Origin: Algoriphagus sp. PAP.12
GTDB lineage: Bacteria > Bacteroidota > Bacteroidia > Cytophagales > Cyclobacteriaceae
Assembly: GCF_026652115.1 (NCBI RefSeq)
Contig: NZ_JAPPSQ010000027.1
Location: 1-33,520 of the forward strand
Direction of reading: 5' to 3'
Length of the DNA: 33,520 nucleotides
Below, piece by piece: positions 24,401 to 32,502 of the stretch; position 1 is the stretch's first letter; each line of letters starts with the position of its first letter. The position numbers and the translations under genes were made by a program. The notes under the pieces are model-generated. The model searched no databases and had not been told where the DNA came from. It saw only the letters and a list, made by a program, of their open reading frames with translations.

Positions 24401-25177
24401 TTAGTGGCCGTCATAATAAATGATGATTTCATTTAGGATAGCATAGACTTGCTTATCGTTTTTTTCTATTTCCCGTCGTTTCCAAAATGTATAGGCCCAA
24501 TAGTGCCTATGAAGATTTTGTGAGTTGGCTTTCTGGTAGAGCTCCTCAAAATAAGCTTCTCTGTCAGGTTGTGATTCGATTATCTGATGAGCTTCAAGCA
24601 AATCGGATAGCAATTCCTCAAAGGCTTTTTCATAAAGGCTTTTAGGTATTCTTTGAAATATCTCTGCTTTGAATTCTTCAAAAGCCCGGTGTAATTGATC
24701 CGGGTTCCGAAATTTATTTAAGAATGCCCGTGTCAGTTTCTCTGAGAGGGAGGCGTCTTCTTTGAATAAGCGATTCAAGAATGAATAGTCCCATGAAAAG
24801 TTGACATAATCGATGGATGAACCTATGAAGGCCTTGATGAAACCCAATTCCCCAAAGTCCTTTTCAATTAAACCAACCACTGCATTTGAATAGAGTGGAT
24901 CCAGGTCCTGATGGCTGTTGAACTGCTCGACCATCCTTTTTACATTTTTGTCATCTGACTCGCTCAGTTCCAGAAATTGATAGCTGATCAAATCATTCTG
25001 TTGGATTTCATAAATTTCATCTTCAATGGCGGTCTTCTGATTTTTATTGAGAATATCTTTGGAGTCATCATACTCCTGATTCTGCTCGATGAGCTGTAAG
25101 GATTTGAGAGAATAGTAATAGGCAATCCCTTGGAAAGAAAGTCCTATTAATAATGAGATAACGGCAGCCTTCTTCAT
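24401..25177 (-). CDS. Membrane-anchored protein with C-terminal FWKRR motif, paralogue B
   Basis: 258 residues with an N-terminal membrane anchor (AAVISLLIGLSFQGIAYYY) and a long helical, acidic soluble part. It ends in YWAYTFWKRREIEKN, then VYAILNEIIIYY. The closing segment aligns with that of the gene immediately upstream (FSFWDRRFREQNEKE, then IRILKEIQNHY), so the two look like divergent paralogues. The start is separated by one base from the upstream stop, so they are translationally coupled. No known domain is recognised; a FWxRR-type C-terminal motif recurs in Bacteroidota hypothetical proteins. The function is unknown. Confidence 0.7.
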   Translation of the reverse strand: MKKAAVISLLIGLSFQGIAYYYSLKSLQLIEQNQEYDDSKDILNKNQKTAIEDEIYEIQQNDLISYQFLELSESDDKNVKRMVEQFNSHQDLDPLYSNAVVGLIEKDFGELGFIKAFIGSSIDYVNFSWDYSFLNRLFKEDASLSEKLTRAFLNKFRNPDQLHRAFEEFKAEIFQRIPKSLYEKAFEELLSDLLEAHQIIESQPDREAYFEELYQKANSQNLHRHYWAYTFWKRREIEKNDKQVYAILNEIIIYYDGH

Positions 25178-25178
25178 A

Positions 25179-26138
25179 TTAGTCCTTGTAATGGTTTTGG
25201 ATTTCCTTCAGGATTCGGATGGTTTCCTTCTCATTTTGTTCTCTAAATCGCCTGTCCCAAAAACTGAAAGGCCATGAATACTCAAATTTTCTGGTGAACT
25301 TTTTAGATGGAAAGTCCATAAATTCCTCATCGCTTACATCATACTTAGTGTAGAATTTCTTGTGAAGGGGAGTATGGACAATCTCTTCATAAACTAGGAT
25401 AAGGTCATCAATGAGTTCTTTGCATAATTTCTCATACCGGGCATTGGAGAAAAAAGTGTAGAAATAGACTTTGTTCTGATCCCAGAAATTGGAAACACCT
25501 TCAGGGGTTCGGTCAAAGGATTGGGCCTTAAGAGCGATATAAATCAGTTGGGATTCCCGCTCGAAATTCGAGTAGTTTTCAGGATTAGTTAAGTCTTCAA
25601 AATCTTCCTCTTCCTCTTGGTCTTGAAAACCAAATGGAATCGAAAAGACAGCCGAATAATTGGCTCTTTCAAATTCTTCTACCTTAGGTTCAAAATCAAA
25701 TGCTATAGCAAAGATCTTTTTCCAATAAGCAGGCTCATATTCCTGGTTTTGCAATTGAGCGATGAATTCATCTCTCAACGTGATTGGATAAGATTTAGGA
25801 TCATTTCTCTGCAGTGCGACATCTAGAAGGAACATCTCATATCCATTTAGGGCATTCCTAAATTCCTGAAAATGCCTAAAAGCAGTAAGCTCGTTTTTTA
25901 TGATTTCATATTCGGGCAAATCCTGCCAATCCATGATTTCAATGGCCCCGTTTCTAACTTCTCTTTTTTGAAATGCAGTATATTCAGTGAAAAGCAAAAA
26001 AGCAGATCCAGCTAAAAATAGCAGCGAGAGTATTAGAAAAGTCCTCACCAGGATCTTCTGATTCGAAAAAGCCATAACCAGGATGATCAGCACGGTGAAT
26101 AAAGCAGCGACTAGCAATAATTGAAGGGAGAAATTCAT
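25179..26138 (-). CDS. Membrane protein with C-terminal FWDRR motif, paralogue A
   Basis: 319 residues. Two membrane helices (about 5-25 and 32-52), an acidic helical body with an EEEEDFEDL stretch, and a closing motif WPFSFWDRRFREQNEKE shared with the next gene. It is the first cistron of a two-gene unit. No enzymatic motif is visible. The shared FWxRR ending could be a binding surface for a common partner (inference). The function is unknown. Confidence 0.7.
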   Translation of the reverse strand: MNFSLQLLLVAALFTVLIILVMAFSNQKILVRTFLILSLLFLAGSAFLLFTEYTAFQKREVRNGAIEIMDWQDLPEYEIIKNELTAFRHFQEFRNALNGYEMFLLDVALQRNDPKSYPITLRDEFIAQLQNQEYEPAYWKKIFAIAFDFEPKVEEFERANYSAVFSIPFGFQDQEEEEDFEDLTNPENYSNFERESQLIYIALKAQSFDRTPEGVSNFWDQNKVYFYTFFSNARYEKLCKELIDDLILVYEEIVHTPLHKKFYTKYDVSDEEFMDFPSKKFTRKFEYSWPFSFWDRRFREQNEKETIRILKEIQNHYKD

Positions 26139-26175
26139 AACCTATCCATTCTACAATTCTGAGTGTTTTAAAAAT

Positions 26176-26415
26176 TTAGGCTTTGAATGAGATTTCACTT
26201 CCGGATTGGTCTATCCAGGCCGATAGCCCGATGTTATTGTTGAAAATGGAAAGCACTATTGCTAGGCCTCTAGCTATATGAAAAAGTCCTCCTAGCTCAA
26301 ATCTTAAATGGGAATCATCCATAGGTATTGATCTTTTGAATTTGAAAAAGGTCTCAAGGATTGGTATAATTCCATGGAAACCGGAGATTATAAGATCAAT
26401 CTGGGTTAATTTTTT
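26176..26415 (-). pseudogene. C-terminal remnant of a histidine kinase ATPase domain
   Basis: The minus-strand frame is open from 26415 to TAA 26176-26178. It reads LIISGFHGIIPILETFFKFK, then ELGGLFHIARGLAIVLSIFN, and ends GSEISFKA. This resembles the end of HATPase_c domains (IFExF, G-G-L-x-IA, GSxISF), but the DxGxGIP and GLGL motifs are degraded and no proper start precedes it. It lies in the 457-bp gap between the FWDRR gene and the TPR kinase, which is otherwise empty. Confidence 0.45.
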
Positions 26416-26595
26416 TTAGGGTGAAATAGCCAGTTTATATCCGTATCACTTAGCTTTATTTTTGTAAAAAATTGACTTGTTTTCGTTTTCTTGAAAATCA
26501 GGGACTGGCGGGGGGGAGCAAGGTTAGATTTTAAACCCGGTTGAAATCAGAAATTCCACTGCAGATGATGGCTTTGTCTCCAATGGGTTAAGCAT

Positions 26596-28788
26596 TCATG
26601 ATTCTTGGTTGTGCTTATAAGGGATTGTCAAAGTCACCAGGGTTCCTTTTTCATTGAATTTCGATCTATCGGCGATTCGAATTTCTCCTTTCATTTTAAG
26701 ATCCTTGGATAAGATTTTTAACCGTTCGGAAGTGATCGTGGTAGCAAGAGATTTTTTTGTACTGGAACGGCTTCCGGCTTGGGTAGCTATACCTATCCCA
26801 TTGTCAGAGATGGTACAGATCAGTTGTTGCTGGTCCAGACGAAGAGAAATTTCGATTTTGTTTTCCCCGCATTGCCCTAAAAATGCGTGTTCTATAGCAT
26901 TTTCAACAAATGGCTGAATAAGCATGGGGGGAATCAATAGGGACTTGGTATCAATAGATGGGGCTACATCGATGGAATAATCAAATTGATTGTCTTCCAG
27001 ATTATGGAGTGAAAGATAATTCTCCATTGCGGTAATTTCTTTGGAGAGCAATACCAGTTTATCTCTGGAATTTTCCAAAATGATTCGCAGCAGTTTGGAG
27101 AATTTTGACAGGTAGCTCACCGATTTCAATTCCTCTTTATTGAGGATCATCCCCTGGAGAACTGAGAGAGAATTAAATATAAAATGAGGGGTCATCTGAG
27201 AGCGAAGTAGCTTTTGCTCCACAATGGCATTTTTGGTTTTGGATTTTTCGTTTTTCAGCTTTTCTATAAAAATCATAGTTCCCATTGCGATGGAAATCAA
27301 AAGGATGCCAATGATGGCCCAGAGGTAATTTTGCCTTGTTTTTGCCAGATCCTGGGAAGTGTCAAAAACGGTTCTTGTCAATTTCAATTCTCTGATATTG
27401 GCAGAATCCAAGGCTTGTTTGTATTTGTATTCGTACTCCAGTTGGGTTATTCTTTCAATATTCTCTTTGTTAAATAAGCTGTCATTCAAAGATTTATAGG
27501 TTTGATAATGAGAAAGGGCTTTTTGATACTGTTCCGTGTTTTTAAAAATTTCAGAAAGCTGATGGGCCGCATTTTTTTGAACTTCCAGCAGCTCAAGGTC
27601 TTTACCGATCAGATTGGCTTGTTCTGTATAGGGGAGGGCTTTGCCATAGTTTTTCTCATCTAGATAGGTTTCTGCCAGACCCAACAGACCATTTGCCTGG
27701 ATACTTGGAAGTCCGGTTTCTTTAGCAATTTGAATAGCCTGGGAGAAATTCTCTCTGGCGATGGCGGGTCTTTGGAGTGCTAAATAGACTTCTCCGATAT
27801 AAACCAAACTAATGGCAGTTTGCTTGATATTGCCTAGCTCCTGACTGGACTCCATTGAAATCTTGTAAAAGATCAGCGCTTTTTCATATTCCTTTTTTTG
27901 CGCATATACCTTTCCCAGGTTGCTGTTTATGGCAGTAAGGATACTGCTATAGTCATTTTTCTGTGCCAAATTGAGTGCTTCTCGGAAGGATTCCAGAGCC
28001 TTATCCGTTTTCTTTAATAAATGGTAGGTGTCACCAATATTATAGAGCATGACAGTCATGCTCAGGCTGTCATTGGTTTTTCTTTTGTAGTCCAGACTTT
28101 TATTGAAGCTTTCTAATGCCATCGGGTAATTTCCTTGGGCCTGATAGATCACGCCCATATTAGACCGTACTGATGCCACTCCCTCTTCATCATGAGTTGC
28201 TTCACTTCGAAAAAGCGCCTCTTCAAAATTGGAAATTGCTTCTTCATACCTTCCTGTTTCAGAGTATACATTAGCAGAATTGATTAAAGTTGTGATCAAT
28301 TCTCTTTCATTTCCAGTTTTCTGGTAGATATCAGCAGCTTTTCTATAATAGAATAAAGCTTGATCATATTCAGATAATGAGGAGTGAGTGATTCCAAATG
28401 CAGTTTGAATACTCGCAATTCCATTTTGATCTTGAATAGACTCATAGAGATCTAAGGATTGCTCAAAGTACTTGAGACTTTCAGGGAAGTTGGATTGGAT
28501 GCTCTCCAAGATTCCTCTGAGGTAAAAAACTCTAGCTTTTCCTGCTTTAAAGTTGAGGCTATCACTCAATTCCTCTGCCTTTTGCAAATAAGTGAGAGCC
28601 AAATTCTGGTCCCATCGAAAATATTCAAATGCCAAACGATAGAAATTCAAGGCTTGAGTGGTATCTCTCTGCTGATGAAGCTCCAGTTCATTTTTCAGGC
28701 TATCAATGGCCGGGGTTTGTGCAAGTCCACCCGTCCAAATCAGGTGAGAAAACAAAAAAAGGAGTAAAAACCTAAAAGTAAAACGCAT
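26596..28788 (-). CDS. TPR-containing LytS-type sensor histidine kinase
   Basis: 730 residues. Signal peptide (cleavage near LAQTPA); about ten tetratricopeptide repeats in the periplasm (residues 40-440); one membrane helix (488-508); a coiled linker; the His_kinase domain with His535 in LRSQMTPHFIFNSLS; and a GHKL ATPase with FVENAIEH (627-634) and SDNGIGI (661-667). The architecture is typical of Bacteroidota LytS-like kinases that signal to LytTR regulators. No regulator gene is adjacent, so it is an orphan here. The TPR region presumably senses a peptide or protein partner. Confidence 0.87.
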   Translation of the reverse strand: MRFTFRFLLLFLFSHLIWTGGLAQTPAIDSLKNELELHQQRDTTQALNFYRLAFEYFRWDQNLALTYLQKAEELSDSLNFKAGKARVFYLRGILESIQSNFPESLKYFEQSLDLYESIQDQNGIASIQTAFGITHSSLSEYDQALFYYRKAADIYQKTGNERELITTLINSANVYSETGRYEEAISNFEEALFRSEATHDEEGVASVRSNMGVIYQAQGNYPMALESFNKSLDYKRKTNDSLSMTVMLYNIGDTYHLLKKTDKALESFREALNLAQKNDYSSILTAINSNLGKVYAQKKEYEKALIFYKISMESSQELGNIKQTAISLVYIGEVYLALQRPAIARENFSQAIQIAKETGLPSIQANGLLGLAETYLDEKNYGKALPYTEQANLIGKDLELLEVQKNAAHQLSEIFKNTEQYQKALSHYQTYKSLNDSLFNKENIERITQLEYEYKYKQALDSANIRELKLTRTVFDTSQDLAKTRQNYLWAIIGILLISIAMGTMIFIEKLKNEKSKTKNAIVEQKLLRSQMTPHFIFNSLSVLQGMILNKEELKSVSYLSKFSKLLRIILENSRDKLVLLSKEITAMENYLSLHNLEDNQFDYSIDVAPSIDTKSLLIPPMLIQPFVENAIEHAFLGQCGENKIEISLRLDQQQLICTISDNGIGIATQAGSRSSTKKSLATTITSERLKILSKDLKMKGEIRIADRSKFNEKGTLVTLTIPYKHNQES

Positions 28789-29143
28789 GGTTTGATGACA
28801 AATCAGATTTGAGGCAATTCAAAAACAGAGGATGAAAAAGGCATTAGTACTAAGAGTTTTTAGGCTCATTTTTGATTGATTCTGATTTGAATAAATTTCT
28901 AATCCAGACCAAAATAATTGATTTATTCTCTTTTAGGTACGATAGATTCGGATTTATAGCTATTGTCCTTTATCCTAATATCAATCCGTTCGATCTGAAT
29001 CAATATTCGTAAAGGGAATGTGAGGTTTAAAAAATTCCAACCTGATTTAAAAAATAGGGGGTATAAGTATTCTTTTTGTAAATAGCTCTTAATTGAAATT
29101 TTATCGGGTGAATTTTTAATCAGTGAAAATCTATTATCCGACA
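28789..29143. other. Intergenic region between the TPR kinase and the recombinase
   Basis: 355 bp. It contains the kinase promoter (reverse). A 74-codon reverse frame (28923-29147) has biased, AT-driven composition and no domain, so it is not called. No inverted repeats of note were seen before the direct repeats at 29144. Confidence 0.5.
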
Positions 29144-29170
29144 ACAAACGGTAACAAACGACTACAAACG
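29144..29170. repeat. Three ACAAACG direct repeats with 10-bp period
   Basis: ACAAACG occurs at 29144-29150, 29154-29160 and 29164-29170, exactly one helical turn apart, 54 bp upstream of the preferred recombinase start. CGGTAA (29149-29154) and TTACCG (29176-29181) form an inverted repeat around them. The spacing suits side-by-side binding of one protein, perhaps the recombinase itself or its regulator. Confidence 0.6.
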
Positions 29171-29223
29171 TTTAATTACCGGCTAGTTCAAAAGTGTTTT
29201 GGTATAATGGTTTCCAAAAAGAG

Positions 29224-30390
29224 ATGGAAGCGAGTCAATCTATCGTTATTTATAAACCTTTGCCAAAAGCTGGTAGGATTAAAGTATATATTCCGTATTC
29301 ACTAAAAGATGAACGTGAGAAATTCAAAAAACTAAACTCCAGCTTTTATCATCCACAACAAAAACTTTGGAGTCTTGTCAACACAGAAACAAATTGGGGA
29401 CTTCTTTTGGAAATGTTCGGCCCCCAGGCGATCATTCAGGAATCTAAAAAACAACCAAAGCTCCCAACCAAACCCCTAAGTGATGCCTCAGAAGCGGTAT
29501 TGATTGCTTTGGAGCAGAAGTTAATCTTAAAAGCGTTCAGTCAATCCACTGTGAAAAGCTATTGTTCCTCCTTACGACCTTTTCTTTTATTTTTTGAAAG
29601 AAGAGATCTTAAAGAACTGAGCAAAGAAGATATCGAATCATTTGTTTATCATCAGATATCTAAATATAAAATTTCTGAGAGTGCACAGAATACACTTATC
29701 AATGCCATTAAGGCTTATTACGAACATGTTTTGGGAAAAGAACGGACGATCTATGAAATACAAAGGCCGAAAAAAAGTATGAACTTGCCCAATATTCTCA
29801 GCGAAGAAGAAATCAGAGGTATTTTTGGAAGCATAGAAAATATCAAGCATAGAACAGTTTTGATGTTGATTTATAGTGCAGGGTTACGAATCAGTGAAGC
29901 CATTAAGTTACGAATCCGGGATATCCATTCAGATGAAGGCTATATTTTCATAAAAGGAGCCAAAGGGAAAAAAGATCGAAAATCAGTTTTGTCTCCTGTT
30001 TTGCTAATACTTTTAAGAAAATATTACCGCGCATATAAACCATCCTACTGGCTATTTGAAGGACAAGAAGGAGGACAATATTCCGCCACGAGTATTCAGG
30101 CGGTATTTAGAAGGGCTGTTGAAAAAAGCAACTCGAATCCCTGGGCCACTGTTCACACGTTGAGACATAGTTTTGCTACTCATTTACTTCAAAAAGGAAC
30201 CAATCTCCGGTATGTTCAAACCCTTTTGGGTCATCAAAGCAGTAAAACTACAGAAATCTATACCCATGTTCTCTCAATCTCTAACAAAAATATAAAGAGT
30301 CCGCTAGATGGGATGACCGAAATTCTTAATTTGGTAACAGCAACACCAAATACCCTTGTGGACAAAAGCGATATAAACGCAATAGAGTAG
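29224..30390 (+). CDS. Tyrosine recombinase of an integron-like cassette array
   Basis: 388 residues from ATG 29224 (an ATG at 29194 would add ten residues; numbering below is from 29194). The order is: N-terminal extension (11-90) with VYIPYSLKDEREKFKKL; SAM-like core-binding domain (98-185); catalytic domain (200-370) with Arg232 (SAGLRISEA), Lys257 (GAKGKKDR), His321/Arg324 (HTLRHSFATH), His347 (LLGHQSSKTTE) and nucleophile Tyr356 (IYTHV). R-to-H spacing is 89, near XerD (96) and far from IntI1 (131), so the IntI-specific insertion is absent. It ends IKSPLD like IntI. It lies immediately upstream of, and in the same direction as, a cassette array. It should cut at the GTT core of the sites listed below. 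Confidence 0.85.
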   Translation: MEASQSIVIYKPLPKAGRIKVYIPYSLKDEREKFKKLNSSFYHPQQKLWSLVNTETNWGLLLEMFGPQAIIQESKKQPKLPTKPLSDASEAVLIALEQKLILKAFSQSTVKSYCSSLRPFLLFFERRDLKELSKEDIESFVYHQISKYKISESAQNTLINAIKAYYEHVLGKERTIYEIQRPKKSMNLPNILSEEEIRGIFGSIENIKHRTVLMLIYSAGLRISEAIKLRIRDIHSDEGYIFIKGAKGKKDRKSVLSPVLLILLRKYYRAYKPSYWLFEGQEGGQYSATSIQAVFRRAVEKSNSNPWATVHTLRHSFATHLLQKGTNLRYVQTLLGHQSSKTTEIYTHVLSISNKNIKSPLDGMTEILNLVTATPNTLVDKSDINAIE

Positions 30391-30391
30391 A

Positions 30392-30419
30392 GTAACTTAG
30401 GTTTAGCGAGGTGTTGTGC
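30392..30419 (+). other. attI-like primary recombination site
   Basis: GTTGTGC at 30413-30419 is identical to the core of the first two folded sites but has no facing hairpin arm; GTAAC at 30392-30396 is the only candidate left element. It lies 23 bp after the recombinase stop and 9 bp before the first cassette gene. A simple, unfolded core next to the recombinase is the expected form of an attI site. Confidence 0.55.
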
Positions 30420-30428
30420 ATAATATAA

Positions 30429-31013
30429 ATGAACCGAAACAGAGTAATCATATTAACCATTGGACTTCTCCTAATTCTGACAGGAATTTGGGCTTATCCG
30501 AAGATTGACCAATTCTTCAAAGTAGACAGTTGCTTGGATAAAGGCGGAAGATGGAATTATGAAACTAAAGAGTGTGAATTCGACTCCGAAGAAGAATTTT
30601 CAGATTCACAAAAGACTGACAGCTTGAATGGATATAATCAACTTGCTGACGAGCAAAACAGAAAGACTTATACAATTTCGGAGTACAACACAGATTTAGA
30701 AAGTAAAAATATTGACAGACCTGATAAAACAATAATCACCAACCCGACTGTTGATACCACAGAACTATTCAGAATTTGGACTTTAGACCCTGACGGACCT
30801 CATGCAGACTTTTGGTTCAAACCAACTGAATTTTATGTGGTGGACTATGACGGAGATGGAGCAATGCCGTATTTATTGAATCAAGACAGCCTGACAATAT
30901 TCTATAATGACTTTATCAAAAAAGGAAAGGTTGTTTCGGTAAGTAAGGACACTTTGAAGATTCATTGGGACGATTCTGAGAGACCTACCCAATATGTCGA
31001 ATGGAAAAATTAA
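30429..31013 (+). CDS. Cassette 1: membrane-anchored protein of unknown function
   Basis: 194 residues. One N-terminal membrane helix (VIILTIGLLLILTGIWAY), then a CLDKGGRWNYETKEC box (Cys35-Cys49, a probable disulfide loop), a low-complexity acidic linker, and a C-terminal domain with WTLDPDGPHADFWFKPTEFY. The CxxKGGxW...C box appears in various small exported bacterial proteins. The start lies 9 bp after the attI-like core; the stop is 10 bp before the attC-like site. Unlike the chromosomal genes around it, it has no neighbours of related function. The function is unknown. Confidence 0.7.
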   Translation: MNRNRVIILTIGLLLILTGIWAYPKIDQFFKVDSCLDKGGRWNYETKECEFDSEEEFSDSQKTDSLNGYNQLADEQNRKTYTISEYNTDLESKNIDRPDKTIITNPTVDTTELFRIWTLDPDGPHADFWFKPTEFYVVDYDGDGAMPYLLNQDSLTIFYNDFIKKGKVVSVSKDTLKIHWDDSERPTQYVEWKN

Positions 31014-31023
31014 AAAATACTAT

Positions 31024-31153
31024 GCACAACAAAGCATATAGCTTATGGCGGGTGATCGGCTACCAGCAAGGTTTTCGCTCCGTAGCCAGCTTTGGATTCG
31101 GTGGACAGGAAAGTGCTTCGAAACCGCCACAAGCTATATGCAAACCGTTGTGC
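31024..31153 (+). other. attC-like site 1 (130 nt)
   Basis: GCACAAC (31024-31030) and GTTGTGC (31147-31153) are exact complements. Inside, GCATATAGCTTATGGCGG (31034-31051) pairs with 31124-31141 at 17 of 18 positions. The unpaired spacers differ (3 and 5 nt), giving the strand asymmetry that attC recombination needs. The terminal part can fold further (GGCTAC 31058-31063 with GTAGCC 31082-31087). Confidence 0.8.
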
Positions 31154-31165
31154 TTCATTTAATAA

Positions 31166-31453
31166 ATGCGAAAACCAGAGTTTCATATAGAACAAATCAT
31201 AGAATTGATTAAGGAGCAAGAGCCTGACAGAACTGACCTAATTGAAGAATTGGAAAAGTCGGAAATGAGAAAGTGGATAAGACAATCTTACATTCGTTTC
31301 GTATCATCAGAAAGACCCAATCAACCTGGTTCGGAATGGCAATTGGACGAAAGTATTGTCTTGGAGCATGAAACCGAAGGGACAATAGTTCTAGATGTTT
31401 TGAAAGATGGTCGAATTGGTGGAATTGAGTTTGTAAGCCAAATCAGAGATTAA
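31166..31453 (+). CDS. Cassette 2, gene a: small acidic protein of unknown function
   Basis: 95 residues, no signal or membrane segment. The N-terminal helical part is followed by a beta-rich end WQLDESIVLEHETEGTIVLD then VLKDGRIGGIEFV. The last strand pair has the feel of DUF2283-like or immunity-type small domains, but no family is assigned. It starts 12 bp after attC-like site 1 and is followed 2 bp later by gene b. A two-gene cassette suggests the products act together. Confidence 0.65.
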   Translation: MRKPEFHIEQIIELIKEQEPDRTDLIEELEKSEMRKWIRQSYIRFVSSERPNQPGSEWQLDESIVLEHETEGTIVLDVLKDGRIGGIEFVSQIRD

Positions 31454-31455
31454 AA

Positions 31456-31842
31456 ATGGACAAGGAATATTCAATACATCTCGACTCAAATAAAATAGGA
31501 ACTACTCGACTTGAAAAAGCTGATGCTCCTATGGGAGTTGTATTTGGAGAGTTGAAATTTGAAAAAGATGAATTGAATTATGATATCATCAAATCCTATT
31601 GTAATGACAATAACATTGAACTTGCAGATGATTATCCCGAAAACAAATTCATTTCAACTAGTACAATCGACTCTTTAGTAATTAAGAATGAACTAGGGCT
31701 TGAAATTAAAGGAATGGGAAATCAGTTTAGCGGAATGGATAGTGAAGGATTTGAAATTTCAATAGAAGGAATTGCTTATCCATTTTATGAAGAAGAATTT
31801 CCTCACCATGTGAAAGCATACGATCAGATGTTTAAAGAATAA
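31456..31842 (+). CDS. Cassette 2, gene b: small acidic protein of unknown function
   Basis: 128 residues, soluble, strongly acidic (ends EEEFPHHVKAYDQMFKE). Visible pattern: MGVVFGELKFEKDELNYDI near the start, then an alternating strand/helix body. No known domain is recognised. The start is 2 bp after gene a, so they are translationally coupled; the stop is 8 bp before attC-like site 2. Size and charge would fit an immunity or inhibitor protein (inference only). Confidence 0.65.
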   Translation: MDKEYSIHLDSNKIGTTRLEKADAPMGVVFGELKFEKDELNYDIIKSYCNDNNIELADDYPENKFISTSTIDSLVIKNELGLEIKGMGNQFSGMDSEGFEISIEGIAYPFYEEEFPHHVKAYDQMFKE

Positions 31843-31850
31843 AAACGAAA

Positions 31851-31910
31851 GCACAACAACACCTATACGCAATGCCCTTCGGGACACTGCGTATAGCCCG
31901 CCCGTTGTGC
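31851..31910 (+). other. attC-like site 2 (60 nt)
   Basis: GCACAAC (31851-31857) faces GTTGTGC (31904-31910). The inner arms CTATACGCA (31863-31871) and TGCGTATAG (31888-31896) are perfect complements. The tip is CCC-TTC-GGG (31875-31883). It is a short, simple version of the same design as site 1. Confidence 0.82.
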
Positions 31911-31930
31911 TTCATGCAGAAAAAGACAAA

Positions 31931-32455
31931 ATGAACATTCAAGAAGGATATAAAATTGACGAACCCGACATTTTCATTCCTTGGGATATTGACGAACAGA
32001 CTTTGACTCAGAAATTGAATGGACGCGGCTTTAAACATGTTACGACAGGCTATTACACCATTTCATGTAAATCCTTGAATGGACTAAGTTGTTTGCTCGG
32101 ATTTCACTTTGAACCCAGGAAAAATGGACATTTAAACGAATTGGAATTTTTCCGAACAGATTACAGCGACCAAGAGAAATCATTTAACGATTTTCAATCT
32201 CATTTCGAAAAGGAATTTGGAAAACCTACTTCAGAAGCAAATGGAAACGAAGGATTTAAAAATTATGCTTGGAATTTTGAGTCGGTTCAAATAGTCCATT
32301 ATGTGTTCGACAGATTTGGACCAGAAGAACACATGAGAATTAGAAAAATAAAAAAGCACGAAAGCACAACAACACCTATAAGCAAGCGGGCAAACAGTGC
32401 TAAAGGAAGCGATAATACTTTTAATAAACTATGGTCTCGGCTGACAGGAAAGTAG
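31931..32455 (+). CDS. Cassette 3: soluble protein of unknown function running into attC
   Basis: 174 residues from ATG 31931 (a GTG at 31907 lies inside the recombination core and is not preferred). Mixed alpha/beta, with FHFEPRKNGHLNELEFFRTD and FQSHFEKEFGKPT, then YAWNFESVQIVHYVFDRFG. The pattern resembles small immunity-type proteins but no family is assigned. The last 30 or so residues (from HESTTTPISKR) are encoded by the left part of attC-like site 3, so the original stop seems to have been lost or the site was joined within the frame. Confidence 0.65.
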   Translation: MNIQEGYKIDEPDIFIPWDIDEQTLTQKLNGRGFKHVTTGYYTISCKSLNGLSCLLGFHFEPRKNGHLNELEFFRTDYSDQEKSFNDFQSHFEKEFGKPTSEANGNEGFKNYAWNFESVQIVHYVFDRFGPEEHMRIRKIKKHESTTTPISKRANSAKGSDNTFNKLWSRLTGK

Positions 32456-32494
32456 CTTTCTACTGCCCTACTTGCCATATACTAACCGTTGGGA
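32364..32494 (+). other. attC-like site 3 (131 nt)
   Basis: GCACAAC (32364-32370) faces GTTGGGA (32488-32494). The inner arms TATAAGCAAGCGGGCA (32377-32392) and TGCCCTACTTGCCATATA (32464-32481) pair as TATA/GCAAG/GGGCA with bulges. The tip has a further AGTAG-CTTT-CTACT hairpin (32451-32464). The right core differs from sites 1 and 2. The left flank (32358-32380) is identical over 23 bp to that of site 2 (31845-31867). Confidence 0.75.
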
Positions 32495-32502
32495 TAATAA
32501 TT

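Noticed and set aside
28923..29147. 74-codon reverse ORF upstream of the recombinase
   Set aside because: Composition is typical of chance frames in AT-rich DNA, no domain or signal is visible, and it overlaps the direct repeats.
31024..32494. The spaced repeats as a CRISPR array
   Set aside because: Units are folded sites of different length separated by whole genes, not short identical repeats with spacers, and no cas gene is present.
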